A stretch of DNA of 59,578 bases from an uncultured Oceanospirillaceae bacterium (GCA_937138495.1 CAKZPE010000064.1:1-59578); one strand, 5' to 3'; counted from the first letter of the stretch, positions 35,365 through 44,666 are shown. The notes: a model not told the origin generated them from the letters alone. Made by a program: numbers and translations.

Positions 35365-37743
35365 ATGCCGTTAGCAGGTGGCGGCCGGGAAGGATTTATC
35401 CTGACCCGGCAGCAGTATGACGGCAGAGACGGGGTGGATTTCAGCTATTGGCTGAAAGACACCGGCGCTGCATTCAATGTCACCATCAAAGGCCAGGAAG
35501 TGGTCTTTTTTGTCTTTGATGACGATGTTCCCGAAATACAAACCCTCCTGAAGGGGCTGCAGGGCTGGCGGCTGGCAGACCTGCCTTTAAAAGAACTTGA
35601 ACAGCGGGGTGTTCACGGCCTCTACTGTCACTCACTGTCGGTACAGCGGCAAGTCATAGAACGCCTGACCCATGCCCATATCGGCATGATGGAAGAAGAT
35701 ATCCGCGGCGTTGACCGTTACCTGATGGAACGCTTCATTCAGGCCGGTGCCCGGGCGGTGATGACCGGGCAGGGGATGCGCCTGCAGCCGGTGGATGTGA
35801 AACCGCCGCTGAGAATGCTCTCGCTGGATATAGAAACCACCATGCGGGCCGACCATATATTCTCTATCGGCTTCTATGCGGACGATTTCCGTCAGGTGGT
35901 GATGATCGGTGACCCCCCTGAGGAGACATCGGAGCACCCGCCCGGGGATGACTGGCTGACATATGTACCGGATGAACGCCAGCTGCTCAAAGCCTTTGAC
36001 CGTATTACCCGGGAATATGATCCGGACATATTCATTGGCTGGAATGTTGTCGGCTTTGACTTCCGGGTGATCTGTGAGCGGGCCCGGTTGTTAGGTGTAC
36101 GTTTATCACTTGGGCGGGATAACAGCCCGCTGAATGTGATGCGCTCCGGCCAGGGAAAGTGGTTTTGCCGCATTGCCGGCCGGGTGGTGATTGATGGCAT
36201 TGATACCCTGAAAGGTGCCACCTTCCAGTTTGAAAGTTTCTCCCTTGAATATGTGGCCAACCACCTGCTGGAACGGGGAAAACTGCTGGGCCATCAGGTC
36301 GATGACGGACTCAACCGTGGCGAAGAAATTCAGCAAACTTACAGAGACAACCCCCGCCTGCTGGCTGAATATAATCTGGAAGACTGTAAACTGGTCTGGG
36401 ATATCTTTGAGAAGGCTCAGTTACTGCACTATCTGGTGGAACGGGGCCGGTTAACCGGGTTGCCGCTGGATAAAATTGGCGGTTCCGCTGCCGCCTTTGA
36501 TAATCAGTACTTACCCCGCCTGCACCGCAAGGGCTATGTGGCCCGGGTATATGCCTCTGGTGCGGATATGGGGGCCCCCGGCGGTTTCGTAATGGACTCC
36601 GTTCCCGGATTGTTTGAGCATGTGCTGGTGCTGGATTTTAAGAGCCTGTACCCCAGTATTATTCTGACCTTTATGGTTGATCCTTATGGGCTGGCGCAGG
36701 GGACGGGCACCGAAGTGCCGCCTGAATATCTGATTCCCGGCTTTAATAATGGCGTTTTCGACCGGCGCGACAGTATCCTGCCCTCTATTATTGAAACCCT
36801 CTGGTCCGCCCGGGATCAGGCGAAAGCCGAACAAAACGCACCCTTGTCTCAGGCGATCAAAATCATCATGAACAGCTTCTATGGTGTATTGGGCTCCAAT
36901 GTTTGCCGCTTCTTTGACTCCCGCTTATCCGGGTCTATTACCCTGCGGGGCCATGAAATCCTTAACCGTACTAAGGACCGCATAGAGCAGGCGTTTGGCC
37001 ATAAAGTGATTTACGGTGATACCGATTCAGTATTCGTATGGCTGGGCAATGACTTTCCGGAAGACCAGGCCGAAACAGAAGGTAAACGGCTGGCGGTTGA
37101 GCTGAACCGCTGGTGGTGTCAGGAACTGCGGGAACGGTTTGATATAGACTGCCATCTTGAACTGGAATTTGAAACCCACTACCAGCGTTTTCTGATGCCC
37201 ACCATGCGCCACTCAGACAAAGGCACCAAGAAGCGCTATGCCGGCATTCAGTACGCGCCGGATGGCAGCCACCGGATGGTATTTAAAGGGCTGGAAAATG
37301 TCCGCTCCGACTGGACACCGCTGGCCCGAAGGGTACAGCAGGAACTGTATGAGAAAGTGTTTACCGATCAGCCCTATCTGGCATATTTGCAGGCGGTGCT
37401 GAAGGATTTACGTGCCGGCCACCTGGATGACGAGCTGGTCTACCGTAAGCGTTTACGCCGGCCACTGGCGGACTACCAGAAGAACAAACCGCCGCAGATT
37501 CAGGCCGCTCATAAGCTCTGTGAGCAACTGGCGAAAGAAGGCAAACCGGATCATATTTCTGCCGGTACCTATATTGAATATGTGATCACCGTGAATGGTC
37601 CGGAACCGGCCCGCTACCGAACCTCTGCCATCGATTATCAGCATTACGCGGATAAACAGCTGATGCCGGTGATCGATACCATACTGGTCTTTCTGAATCA
37701 GGATTTTGAATCTCTGGCAACGCCCCAGATTCAGTTATTCTGA
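35365..37743 (+). CDS. polB: DNA polymerase II (family B)
   Basis: A damage-tolerant replicative-type polymerase with proofreading, usually in the SOS regulon. Exo I is LSLDIETT; polymerase motif A DFKSLYPSII, motif B KIIMNSFYGVLG, and motif C YGDTDSVF are intact. The end TPQIQLF is the likely beta-clamp peptide. From the ATG at 35365 the protein is 792 residues (E. coli 783). Earlier starts (GTG 35350, TTG 35329) are possible and would overlap mvaD; the family N-terminus (GFILTRQ) supports the later one. It may be read through from the mevalonate operon. I see no LexA site upstream. Confidence 0.95.
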   Translation: MPLAGGGREGFILTRQQYDGRDGVDFSYWLKDTGAAFNVTIKGQEVVFFVFDDDVPEIQTLLKGLQGWRLADLPLKELEQRGVHGLYCHSLSVQRQVIERLTHAHIGMMEEDIRGVDRYLMERFIQAGARAVMTGQGMRLQPVDVKPPLRMLSLDIETTMRADHIFSIGFYADDFRQVVMIGDPPEETSEHPPGDDWLTYVPDERQLLKAFDRITREYDPDIFIGWNVVGFDFRVICERARLLGVRLSLGRDNSPLNVMRSGQGKWFCRIAGRVVIDGIDTLKGATFQFESFSLEYVANHLLERGKLLGHQVDDGLNRGEEIQQTYRDNPRLLAEYNLEDCKLVWDIFEKAQLLHYLVERGRLTGLPLDKIGGSAAAFDNQYLPRLHRKGYVARVYASGADMGAPGGFVMDSVPGLFEHVLVLDFKSLYPSIILTFMVDPYGLAQGTGTEVPPEYLIPGFNNGVFDRRDSILPSIIETLWSARDQAKAEQNAPLSQAIKIIMNSFYGVLGSNVCRFFDSRLSGSITLRGHEILNRTKDRIEQAFGHKVIYGDTDSVFVWLGNDFPEDQAETEGKRLAVELNRWWCQELRERFDIDCHLELEFETHYQRFLMPTMRHSDKGTKKRYAGIQYAPDGSHRMVFKGLENVRSDWTPLARRVQQELYEKVFTDQPYLAYLQAVLKDLRAGHLDDELVYRKRLRRPLADYQKNKPPQIQAAHKLCEQLAKEGKPDHISAGTYIEYVITVNGPEPARYRTSAIDYQHYADKQLMPVIDTILVFLNQDFESLATPQIQLF

Positions 37744-37841
37744 CACCGGCCATTCTGACTTCAGTTATGTTGGCAGGTCTTTGCTGCTAGAATGGCAAGC
37801 AATTGTTAAATCATCACTTTTCGCTTTGCAGGACCGCCCCA

Positions 37842-38555
37842 ATGCTCAGTAATTCACCGGTATATCTCCAGGTTCGTGATCAGCTCTGGGAATGGATCAC
37901 GGCTAACAGCCTGGGCAGTCAGGCACGGCTGCCGGCGGAGCGGGAACTGGCTGAACGTTTCAAAACCACCCGGGTGACCCTGCGCCAGGCGCTGGGGCAA
38001 CTGGAAGCGGAAGGGCGGATCTACCGGTCTAACCGCCGGGGCTGGTTTGTCACACCGGCCCGGCTCAGTTATGAACCCAGCCGTGATGTAGGCTTCACCC
38101 GCTACGTTGCCGAACAGGGCTTTGTGCCCCGCACCGAGACCCTTACCAAGATCATTACTGAAACCCCTCTCTGGCTGGCGGAGCAGTGTGACATGCCCGC
38201 GGGGTCGCCAATTTATCATTTCGTGCGCCGCCGTTTTGTGGATGACCGCTGTCTGCTGGTAGAGCACAACTATGTGAACCCGCTGAAATGTCCGGGGCTG
38301 CTTAATCAGGATACCGACAGCTCCCTGTGGCAAATGCTGCGGGAGACTTATCAGCTGGCACCTGCTGAGCGGAAAATCGAAGTCTGTTCACAGGCGCTGG
38401 TGGGGGACGAAGCGAGCATTCTCAATGTTAATCAGGGCAGCACCGGTCTCTATCTGGAACGGCTCTGCTACGACGAAAACGGCGACTTTCTGGAGTTTGA
38501 CCGGGAATACTGGCTTCACGATGCCATCAAGCTGGTGGTGAACATAGACGGTTAG
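37842..38555 (+). CDS. phnR: GntR/UTRA transcriptional regulator, PhnR-like
   Basis: A 237-residue regulator: winged helix at about 5-75 (YLQVRDQLWEWI, TTRVTLRQALGQLEAEGRIYR) and a UTRA ligand-binding domain from about 85. The stretch NRRGWFVTPARLSYEP and the C-terminal GDFLEFDREYWLHDAIKL match the phosphonate-utilisation regulator PhnR. Start at 37842 with AGGA 8 bases upstream. It is about 8 kb from the first phosphonate gene, separated by a cyclic-di-GMP gene and a cassette array. The repeated operator CTGGTCTATACCAG at 45752, 48101 and 52296 is the type bound by this subfamily. Confidence 0.87.
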   Translation: MLSNSPVYLQVRDQLWEWITANSLGSQARLPAERELAERFKTTRVTLRQALGQLEAEGRIYRSNRRGWFVTPARLSYEPSRDVGFTRYVAEQGFVPRTETLTKIITETPLWLAEQCDMPAGSPIYHFVRRRFVDDRCLLVEHNYVNPLKCPGLLNQDTDSSLWQMLRETYQLAPAERKIEVCSQALVGDEASILNVNQGSTGLYLERLCYDENGDFLEFDREYWLHDAIKLVVNIDG

Positions 38556-38683
38556 ATCCGGTCGCTTTTTGGCACATAATTCTCCCGATTTATCCCCAAA
38601 ATGGTTTTAACTTCTGTCTGACAGCTGCTTTGCTGCTTTTAACCTTGCTACTATGAACGAACAGCAGTAGGTCAGGTAAGCAT

Positions 38684-41221
38684 ATGGCATTTTCAGACAT
38701 CGCCCTTGAAGTTAAAAGACTGTCAGATGCCACGTCTGAAAAAATAGGCCAGGCGTATTTTGAATCGCTGGTTGAATACCTGTGCGGTGTTCTGGATGTG
38801 GATATCGTTTTAATCGGAGAGCTGATTGAAAACAACTCTGCCGTTCAGACCAAAGCCGTGTTTGCGAATGGTGAAATCGCAGAAAACATTGTTTATCAGT
38901 TAGCCGGAACCCCCTGCGCAAAAGTGGTTTGCGATGATGCCTGTGTTATCAGCCAGGATGCTCAGCAGACATTTCCTGAAGACCTGTTACTCCGTGATCT
39001 GAGCGTTGAAGGCTATGTAGGGGTGCTTCTTACATCCCTGGATGGTTCACCGTTCGGCCTGATTATCGCCCTGAGCAGTCAGCCGATTCCGCATGAAGAC
39101 TTTATTCTCACGTATTTTGGCTTGGTGACTGGCCGGATTGCAGCCGAATATGAACGCCTGCAGATAATGAAGTTACTGACCGATCAGGAAAAGAAGTTTC
39201 GGGATATTGCTTACTGTTCATCTGACATCATCTGGGAAGTCAATGAACACCTTGAATACAGTTTTTCATCCACCATTCCTGATGGCATTTTAGGGTATTT
39301 GCCGGAAGAATTAATCGGAAAAAAACCGTTCGATTTCATGCCGGAAAAAGAATCGGAAAGGGTACAGGCACTGTTTCAGCCGGTATGGGATAACCGCGAG
39401 AAATTTTCAGCCCTGGAAAATCTGAGTATCCATAAAGACGGTACCCTCGTTTGTCTGGAAACCAGTGGCGTCCCTGTCTTTGATGCTAAAGGTGAATTTC
39501 GGGGATACCGGGGGCTGGACCGTAATATAACTGAACGAAAAGAGAAAGAACGTGAACTGCAGTTAGCGGCCACCGTACTGGAGACCGCAACAGAAGCGGT
39601 CATGGTGACGGATGTCCGTAAAAGAATCATTAAGGTCAATAAAGCCTTTACTGAAATTACCGGATACGGGCGGGATGAAGCGTTGGGCCAAACCCCGGCG
39701 ATGCTCACCTCCGGCCATCATGACGGCACCTTCTATACCGAGATGTTTAAGACACTTGAAATGACCGGTAAATGGGAAGGTGAAATCTGGAACCGAAAGA
39801 AAAACGGAGCGATTTATCCACAGTGGCTGTCCATCTCGGCGATGACTGATGAACAGGGCGATTTGACCGGCCATGTTGCTTTGTTCAGCGACATTACCAA
39901 GCGTAAAGAATACGAAGAGAAAATAGAATATCAGGCAAACTATGATGCCCTGACCGGCCTGGCGAACCGGCATTTACTTAAAGACCGTTTTGCCAGTGCG
40001 ATTTACCGTTCAGACAGGAATAACAGCCTGGTATCGCTGTTATTCATTGATCTTGATCGCTTTAAACAGGTGAACGACAGCTTTGGACATACCTTCGGTG
40101 ACCGCTTACTGAAACAGGTAGGCAAACGCATAAGCAACCACGTCAGGCAATCGGATACAGTCGCCAGACTCGGGGGCGATGAATTTGCGGTAATCTTTCC
40201 TGACTTACCTGATACCCATCATATGGAAGACACCATCGGAACCATTCTGAATACCCTTGCAGAGCCGTACCATATTGATGGCAGTGACGTGTACCTTTCC
40301 GCCAGCATAGGCGTAACGGTGTACCCTGAGGACGGCAATACCATTGAAGAGCTGCTAAGAAACGCCGACAGCGCAATGTATAAGGCTAAAAACAGTGGCC
40401 GGAATACCTTCCAGTATTACTCTGCGGAAATGCATCTGGAAGCTCAGCAACGTATTCAGCTTGAAAACGCATTGCGTAAAGCCATTGCCCGTCAGGAATT
40501 TGTCCTGCATTACCAGCCGGTTATTGATGCCCGCACCAACCGGATAGCCGGGGCTGAAGCCCTGATTCGCTGGCAGCGACCTGATGTGGGGCTGGTGTAT
40601 CCGAATGACTTTATTGAACTGGCAGAAGAATGCGGACTCATTACGGCTATGGGGGAATGGGTGTTACAGGAAGCCTGCTCTCAGATAGCTGGCATGTTGG
40701 AAATATGCCCGGATGATTTCTTTATCTCAGTGAATGTCTCCTGTGATCAGTTTAAGAATGTAAACGTACCGGAGCAGGTAAACAGGACACTGCAGGCAAC
40801 CGGATTGGAGCCGCACAGGCTGGTTCTCGAAATAACCGAGAGCATTATGCTCAATGATGACTGCCTGATTTTAGAACAGTTTGAAACCCTGAGACGCACA
40901 GGGGTTGGTATTTCGATCGATGATTTCGGCACTGGGTACTCGTCACTGAGTTATCTGCATAAATACCCGATCACGACGCTTAAAATTGACCGTTCTTTTG
41001 TCAGTGAACTCACCTCAGAAAACCGTGGCCATGCACTGGTCACGGCAATTCTTGCGATGTCTGAAAGCCTTGGCCTGAAGGTTATCGCGGAAGGCATCGA
41101 ACAGGAAAGACAGGCCGATATTCTGTCTAAGGAAGGCTGCATGTTTTTTCAGGGCTACCTGTACAGCAAGCCACTGGCCTTTGATGCATTCAGAAGGCTG
41201 GTGAAAGAGCCTATGGCCTAG
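38684..41221 (+). CDS. GAF-PAS-PAS-GGDEF-EAL cyclic-di-GMP turnover protein
   Basis: An 845-residue soluble signalling protein. A GAF-like domain (about 20-160) and two PAS domains (about 165-285 and 292-410) precede GGDEF (about 415-580) and EAL (about 590-840). The cyclase site GGDEF is canonical with inhibitory RQSD five residues before it; the phosphodiesterase side has EALIRW and DDFGTGYSS, so both activities look intact. GTCAGG precedes the ATG at 38684. It sits between phnR and the cassette array; a functional link to phosphonates is not shown. Confidence 0.93.
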   Translation: MAFSDIALEVKRLSDATSEKIGQAYFESLVEYLCGVLDVDIVLIGELIENNSAVQTKAVFANGEIAENIVYQLAGTPCAKVVCDDACVISQDAQQTFPEDLLLRDLSVEGYVGVLLTSLDGSPFGLIIALSSQPIPHEDFILTYFGLVTGRIAAEYERLQIMKLLTDQEKKFRDIAYCSSDIIWEVNEHLEYSFSSTIPDGILGYLPEELIGKKPFDFMPEKESERVQALFQPVWDNREKFSALENLSIHKDGTLVCLETSGVPVFDAKGEFRGYRGLDRNITERKEKERELQLAATVLETATEAVMVTDVRKRIIKVNKAFTEITGYGRDEALGQTPAMLTSGHHDGTFYTEMFKTLEMTGKWEGEIWNRKKNGAIYPQWLSISAMTDEQGDLTGHVALFSDITKRKEYEEKIEYQANYDALTGLANRHLLKDRFASAIYRSDRNNSLVSLLFIDLDRFKQVNDSFGHTFGDRLLKQVGKRISNHVRQSDTVARLGGDEFAVIFPDLPDTHHMEDTIGTILNTLAEPYHIDGSDVYLSASIGVTVYPEDGNTIEELLRNADSAMYKAKNSGRNTFQYYSAEMHLEAQQRIQLENALRKAIARQEFVLHYQPVIDARTNRIAGAEALIRWQRPDVGLVYPNDFIELAEECGLITAMGEWVLQEACSQIAGMLEICPDDFFISVNVSCDQFKNVNVPEQVNRTLQATGLEPHRLVLEITESIMLNDDCLILEQFETLRRTGVGISIDDFGTGYSSLSYLHKYPITTLKIDRSFVSELTSENRGHALVTAILAMSESLGLKVIAEGIEQERQADILSKEGCMFFQGYLYSKPLAFDAFRRLVKEPMA

Positions 41222-41252
41222 TTCTGATGTATAGCGGGCTGATATGCCTCAG

Positions 41253-41345
41253 GGCACAAAGCAAGGGAGTCGTTAATGTATTTTGATGCTTGCTTTGGAC
41301 TCTGAAAAAGGCGCTACAGAAGTCTGCTTTGTGCCATGAGCAGAC
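41253..41345. repeat. Structure-rich intergenic segment with nested inverted repeats
   Basis: The 450-bp gap 41222-41672 contains no convincing gene. It begins with three interlocking inverted repeats: GGCACAAAGCA (41253-41263) with TGCTTTGTGCC (41325-41335), CAAAGCAAG (41257-41265) with CTTGCTTTG (41289-41297), and GTCTGCT (41322-41328) with AGCAGAC (41339-41345). They compete for the same bases, so alternative folds are possible. From 41350 to 41672 the sequence turns AT-rich and leads into the cassette array; I see no integrase gene or clear attI. Confidence 0.6.
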
Positions 41346-41346
41346 A
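41326..41346 (+). repeat. Left arm of imperfect inverted repeat flanking the cassette array
   Basis: 21 bases here match the reverse complement of 45595-45615 at 19 of 21 positions (GCTTTGTGCCA then AGCAGACA on this side). The two arms bracket the five-cassette array. They may be copies of a dispersed intergenic repeat and need not be transposon ends. Confidence 0.5.
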
Positions 41347-41694
41347 TAAACGGCGGCTTTGCTTCGTGGGTAGACAGCGGCCAAATTATGAATATTCGTA
41401 CAGTATATTTGGTGACTTTCAAAATGATGGCTCGTTTTGACAGATAGTTAGGCTCGAAAACCTGTTGGAAATATATACAAAATATTGCATTCTCAATGAA
41501 TTAGCAGATTAGTTGCTTGGGATACTGTGCCAAGCATCCCAGAAATACGCTGGCACGTTTTCATGGAAGAGAATGAATGACACTTTCTAATTTATCCTTA
41601 CTCTTCATATCCTTATTTATCTTTAATAGATATATCTAAAACGACAAACCGAGCCTGCTCAGTATTAAAATGTTAGGTGCAATCGGAGTTCATC

Positions 41695-42411
41695 ATGAAG
41701 CGTTTAGAAATTCGTAAACTTTTGGTCTGTGATGACGTTGAAGCCCGAGAACTGTTCGAGAACGATTTTACTGATGAAATAGATGAACTTTCTACATTAT
41801 TCGCTGATTCATTACAGTATCTTGAAGAATCTGATTGTGCCAAAGATGAGTCAAAGAGAGCTGGAATTGTATCTGGGTATCTTCATTTGGCTATAGAGTC
41901 TGCGGTCACAGCAACACAATTGCTTTCTTTGGGGCATATCGCACCGGCAGGAAATTCTATGCGTATTTCCTATGAATCGTTATGCATAGCGGCTTTAATG
42001 CGAAAGAACATTAAAATTACCGTTTCTAATGGAAAGCATGAATTCGATTTCTACAATGACTTTATGGAAAAACGTTCTCACGCTAGGGCAGATAAGGTGG
42101 TTGCGCTTGTTCTTAAAAATAGCAAGTTGCTTTCTATTTCAGACAAAGGCTGCGAATTTCTGAAAGCCGCAAAGGATTTCTACAATGGTTATAGTCACGC
42201 AAGCCATCTGTTTGTTCACTCAAAAATTAAACCTTCAACAAAGCAAATGTACATTGGTGGCGGCTACGATTCAGAGAAAAAATCTGACTTTAAAAACCAG
42301 ATCAAATACATAATCACGTATTGTAAAAACATTAAGACGTGGGTTACATTCGTAGGCTACAACGCACCTAACAAGAAAATCCAGGTGACGCCTACGGCGC
42401 ACCTGAACTAG
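41695..42411 (+). CDS. Cassette 1 hypothetical protein (238 aa)
   Basis: No family recognised. The soluble, mostly helical product has an acidic N-terminal third and a basic C-terminal third. A central segment SGYLHLAIESAVTATQLLSLGHIAPAGNSMRISYESLC has the helix-rich, Arg-containing look of HEPN-like or abortive-infection proteins, but that is only a resemblance. The ATG at 41695 has GGAG 6 bases upstream. The last 15 or so residues (from the PNKK segment) are encoded by the cassette's own attC, where the stop codon TAG also lies. Much lower GC than the flanking genes. Confidence 0.75.
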   Translation: MKRLEIRKLLVCDDVEARELFENDFTDEIDELSTLFADSLQYLEESDCAKDESKRAGIVSGYLHLAIESAVTATQLLSLGHIAPAGNSMRISYESLCIAALMRKNIKITVSNGKHEFDFYNDFMEKRSHARADKVVALVLKNSKLLSISDKGCEFLKAAKDFYNGYSHASHLFVHSKIKPSTKQMYIGGGYDSEKKSDFKNQIKYIITYCKNIKTWVTFVGYNAPNKKIQVTPTAHLN

Positions 42412-42420
42412 GCGTTATGC
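42366..42420 (+). repeat. attC site of cassette 1
   Basis: Begins ACCTAAC and ends GTTATGC. The inner palindrome CAGGTG / CACCTG around CGCC TACGGCG gives a stem with a bulge, as in attC hairpins. About 55 bp. Confidence 0.85.
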
Positions 42421-42449
42421 ACCAAACCAACCCAACCCTCAGAAGATTT

Positions 42450-42896
42450 ATGACAAAAGAGCATCTTGAAACAGCATGTAGTCATGTCTTATATCATTTA
42501 ATTGAATCTATAAATGATGCAGACTACGTTCCACCTGATCTCTATAGTTTTCCAGGCGGATCATGCGAATTAACAAGTTATTGGCTATGCATTCTATTAA
42601 ACAGAATAGGGTTTAAGAACGTAATGTTTTGCAATGGAAGCCGCCAGCTTGCTCACGAAGATCTGCCAAAGAATCATGTATGGCTACACGTAGAAAATTG
42701 TTATTACGTAGATATTACAGGTTATCAGTTCGATAACTGTAATACTTCCATTGTTATTGAGGAGTCTCTTCCAAGTTATCTTAGAGACTTCAAGCCATTT
42801 AGAAAATATCCTCTTGAGGAAGCTAATGCGGCTTGTATGCAGGACTCTAATTATAATGCAATCTGGCAAGATTTGAATAAGCGGCTAAGTGCATAA
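42450..42896 (+). CDS. Cassette 2 hypothetical protein, possible papain/transglutaminase-like fold
   Basis: A 148-residue protein. The order Cys (SFPGGSCELTSYWL), His (KNHVWLHVENCYY) and Asp (VDITGYQFD) is that of the catalytic triad of transglutaminase/papain-like and arylamine acetyltransferase-like folds, suggesting a hydrolase or transferase; this is inference from motif order. I use the ATG at 42450 with AGAAG just upstream; an earlier in-frame ATG at 42417 lies inside the attC end (GTTATGC). The stop TAA is embedded in the GCATAAC heptamer of its own attC. Confidence 0.7.
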   Translation: MTKEHLETACSHVLYHLIESINDADYVPPDLYSFPGGSCELTSYWLCILLNRIGFKNVMFCNGSRQLAHEDLPKNHVWLHVENCYYVDITGYQFDNCNTSIVIEESLPSYLRDFKPFRKYPLEEANAACMQDSNYNAIWQDLNKRLSA

Positions 42897-42978
42897 CAAG
42901 GCCATTAACCAACGCCACTTCGTGGCTGGACAGCCTAAAGTGCTTCGCGCGCGGCTGCTGGTTATGGCGGCGTTATAT
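42891..42978 (+). repeat. attC site of cassette 2
   Basis: 88 bp from GCATAAC to GTTATAT. Arms GCCATTAACCA near the left and TGGTTATGGC near the right pair with one extrahelical base, the usual attC strand-recognition feature. Confidence 0.9.
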
Positions 42979-42998
42979 TATTCGGAGTCATTCAACGA

Positions 42999-43781
42999 AT
43001 GATGTCAAAACTACATAAATGGGCATTGATAAAAGCATGTTCAAAAATGGCGCCAAATCGAATCTCCATGTCTGGCCCTAAATGTGAAAAAAATGACTTC
43101 TATACGGTAAGAGTTCCAACCAAAGGTAATCCCAAAAGTCTTGTCCTTGGAATGAATGGTTCATTAATTACAATTTTCGAAGGTGAAGGTAAAAAACCTT
43201 CTACGCTATCCATAGATGATGTAGATTTGACGAGCATCGAGATTACTCATTATCTTCATAACTTTTATACAATTTACGATGGTATTGATAATTTTATTTT
43301 ACATTGCCTCTCTAAAAAAGATGCTGTAAAAGTAAAGTTCTTACGAATAATACAAAATCTATCCCAAAAAATATTCAATACAAAAGTCTTGCATAGCAAG
43401 CCTAGACACGAATTACTCGAGTATATTGTTGAAAATTACGGTGTAAAAAATAAAGAGTTCGGGCTTATTTCACTTATGTCAGATATATATTCAATAAGAA
43501 GCTTTGGGCACCCAGATAAAGATAAATGCCTTAATATGCTTAGGTTATACTTAAGCTCATTAAGTGAGTCAGGTGAAATAACTAAAGGCAGGCAAAGTGA
43601 TTATAGAGTAACAGGCAAAGCAATAGTTACTTTAGAGGCATTTCAAAATGGTGAGCGTCGCCACAAAGATAGTGTAAGGCTTCAATACATAATGGTTGTA
43701 ATAACTATATTTTTAGCTATTTTAGCTTCAATACAAGCGGGGCTAGTAAAATTAAAACCTTTAATAGACTTCACGCAATAA
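42999..43781 (+). CDS. Cassette 3 hypothetical protein with C-terminal membrane anchor (260 aa)
   Basis: No family recognised. The N-terminal and middle parts look soluble; residues about 195-222 (GEITKGRQSDYRVTGKAIV) could be a winged-helix-like segment, and one hydrophobic helix (YIMVVITIFLAILASIQAGL) near the C-terminus would anchor it in the inner membrane. Two ATG codons at 42999 and 43002 are both possible, with GGAG upstream at 42984. AT-rich, unlike the host genes. Confidence 0.72.
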   Translation: MMSKLHKWALIKACSKMAPNRISMSGPKCEKNDFYTVRVPTKGNPKSLVLGMNGSLITIFEGEGKKPSTLSIDDVDLTSIEITHYLHNFYTIYDGIDNFILHCLSKKDAVKVKFLRIIQNLSQKIFNTKVLHSKPRHELLEYIVENYGVKNKEFGLISLMSDIYSIRSFGHPDKDKCLNMLRLYLSSLSESGEITKGRQSDYRVTGKAIVTLEAFQNGERRHKDSVRLQYIMVVITIFLAILASIQAGLVKLKPLIDFTQ

Positions 43782-43783
43782 AA

Positions 43784-43863
43784 ATATAACAAAAAATCAA
43801 CAAGGACACGTAACAGTTGGCTTCGCTACACAATTTTAGCCAACCGTTATCTGGGTGTTAGCG
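43784..43863 (+). repeat. attC site of cassette 3
   Basis: 80 bp from ATATAAC to GTTAGCG. AACAGTTGGCT and AGCCAACCGTT form an 11-bp imperfect palindrome (one mismatch). Confidence 0.87.
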
Positions 43864-43871
43864 GTACAAGT

Positions 43872-44579
43872 ATGCACTGCCACTTATGTAAAAGAGAGAA
43901 CGATCTTAAGAAGTCCCACATTATCCCTGAGTTTTTGTTTTCTGCCCTTTATGACGAAAAGCACCGCTTTCACGAGCTACATCTGGATAAAGGCAGAAAG
44001 TATAAGCAGAAGGGCTTTCGCGAACCTCTTTTGTGTGGGAATTGTGAACAGCTATTGTCCAAGTATGAGCGGTACGCAAGTAAGGTTCTCAACGGCGGAA
44101 CGCAACTGACGTACCGTAGAGATAAAGGGATCATACGGATCAGTGGAATCGATTACACACGGTTTAAGCTCTTTGCGTTATCCATCTTATGGCGGGCGGG
44201 AGTCTCGAGGATGGATATATTTTCAGGTGTAACGCTAGGTCCGTACGAAGAAAAGCTAAGGCTGATGATATTGACAGAGGATGCAGGAGACGAGAGTAAG
44301 TACCCTTTCATAGTTTCGCCTATCATGCACGAAGGGGATGTTGTAAAAGCTCTCGTGGTGCCACCAACTCAGACCCGCTTAGGAAACCAGTTGGCGTACA
44401 GGTTCGTTTTTGGCGGTCTAGCCTGGACGTACGTTGTGTGTAGTCAACGGTCTTCAAAGGAGATAGCGGACGTAGCTTTGAGCAAGAAGGGAGCTATGGC
44501 TATGATCCCATGGGCACTTAACGATATGAGGTTTATAACATCTATGGCTCAGGAACTAGTCAAAAATGGGATTTTATGA
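43872..44579 (+). CDS. Cassette 4 protein with HNH-like zinc motif (235 aa)
   Basis: The N-terminal 60 residues read CHLCKRENDLKKSHIIPEF and later LLCGNCEQLLSKYE: two CxxC knuckles with a histidine after the first, as in the zinc-supported beta-beta-alpha fold of HNH endonucleases. The catalytic histidine context (KSHIIPE) fits. The remaining 170 residues are unrecognised, with a hydrophobic YRFVFGGLAWTYVV. The start ATG at 43872 is 14 bases from the cassette boundary without a clear ribosome site. Nuclease or DNA-binding activity is a guess from the motif. Confidence 0.75.
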   Translation: MHCHLCKRENDLKKSHIIPEFLFSALYDEKHRFHELHLDKGRKYKQKGFREPLLCGNCEQLLSKYERYASKVLNGGTQLTYRRDKGIIRISGIDYTRFKLFALSILWRAGVSRMDIFSGVTLGPYEEKLRLMILTEDAGDESKYPFIVSPIMHEGDVVKALVVPPTQTRLGNQLAYRFVFGGLAWTYVVCSQRSSKEIADVALSKKGAMAMIPWALNDMRFITSMAQELVKNGIL

Positions 44580-44585
44580 CGAATG

Positions 44586-44666
44586 CGCTAACAAGGCTAT
44601 GTAATCTGACTCCGCAACCTGTCACGCTCTATGCGTACCGATGCGCAGTTGATGGCGGCGTTAGCA
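44586..44666 (+). repeat. attC site of cassette 4
   Basis: 81 bp from CGCTAAC to GTTAGCA, with the conserved GGCGGC before the right heptamer. The internal palindrome is weaker than in the other sites. Confidence 0.82.

Noticed and set aside
41447..41453. GTTAGGC heptamer as the start of an additional cassette or an attI site
   Set aside because: No matching GCCTAAC follows before 41672, no gene lies in the 225-bp interval, and there is no integrase gene; a chance match is as likely.
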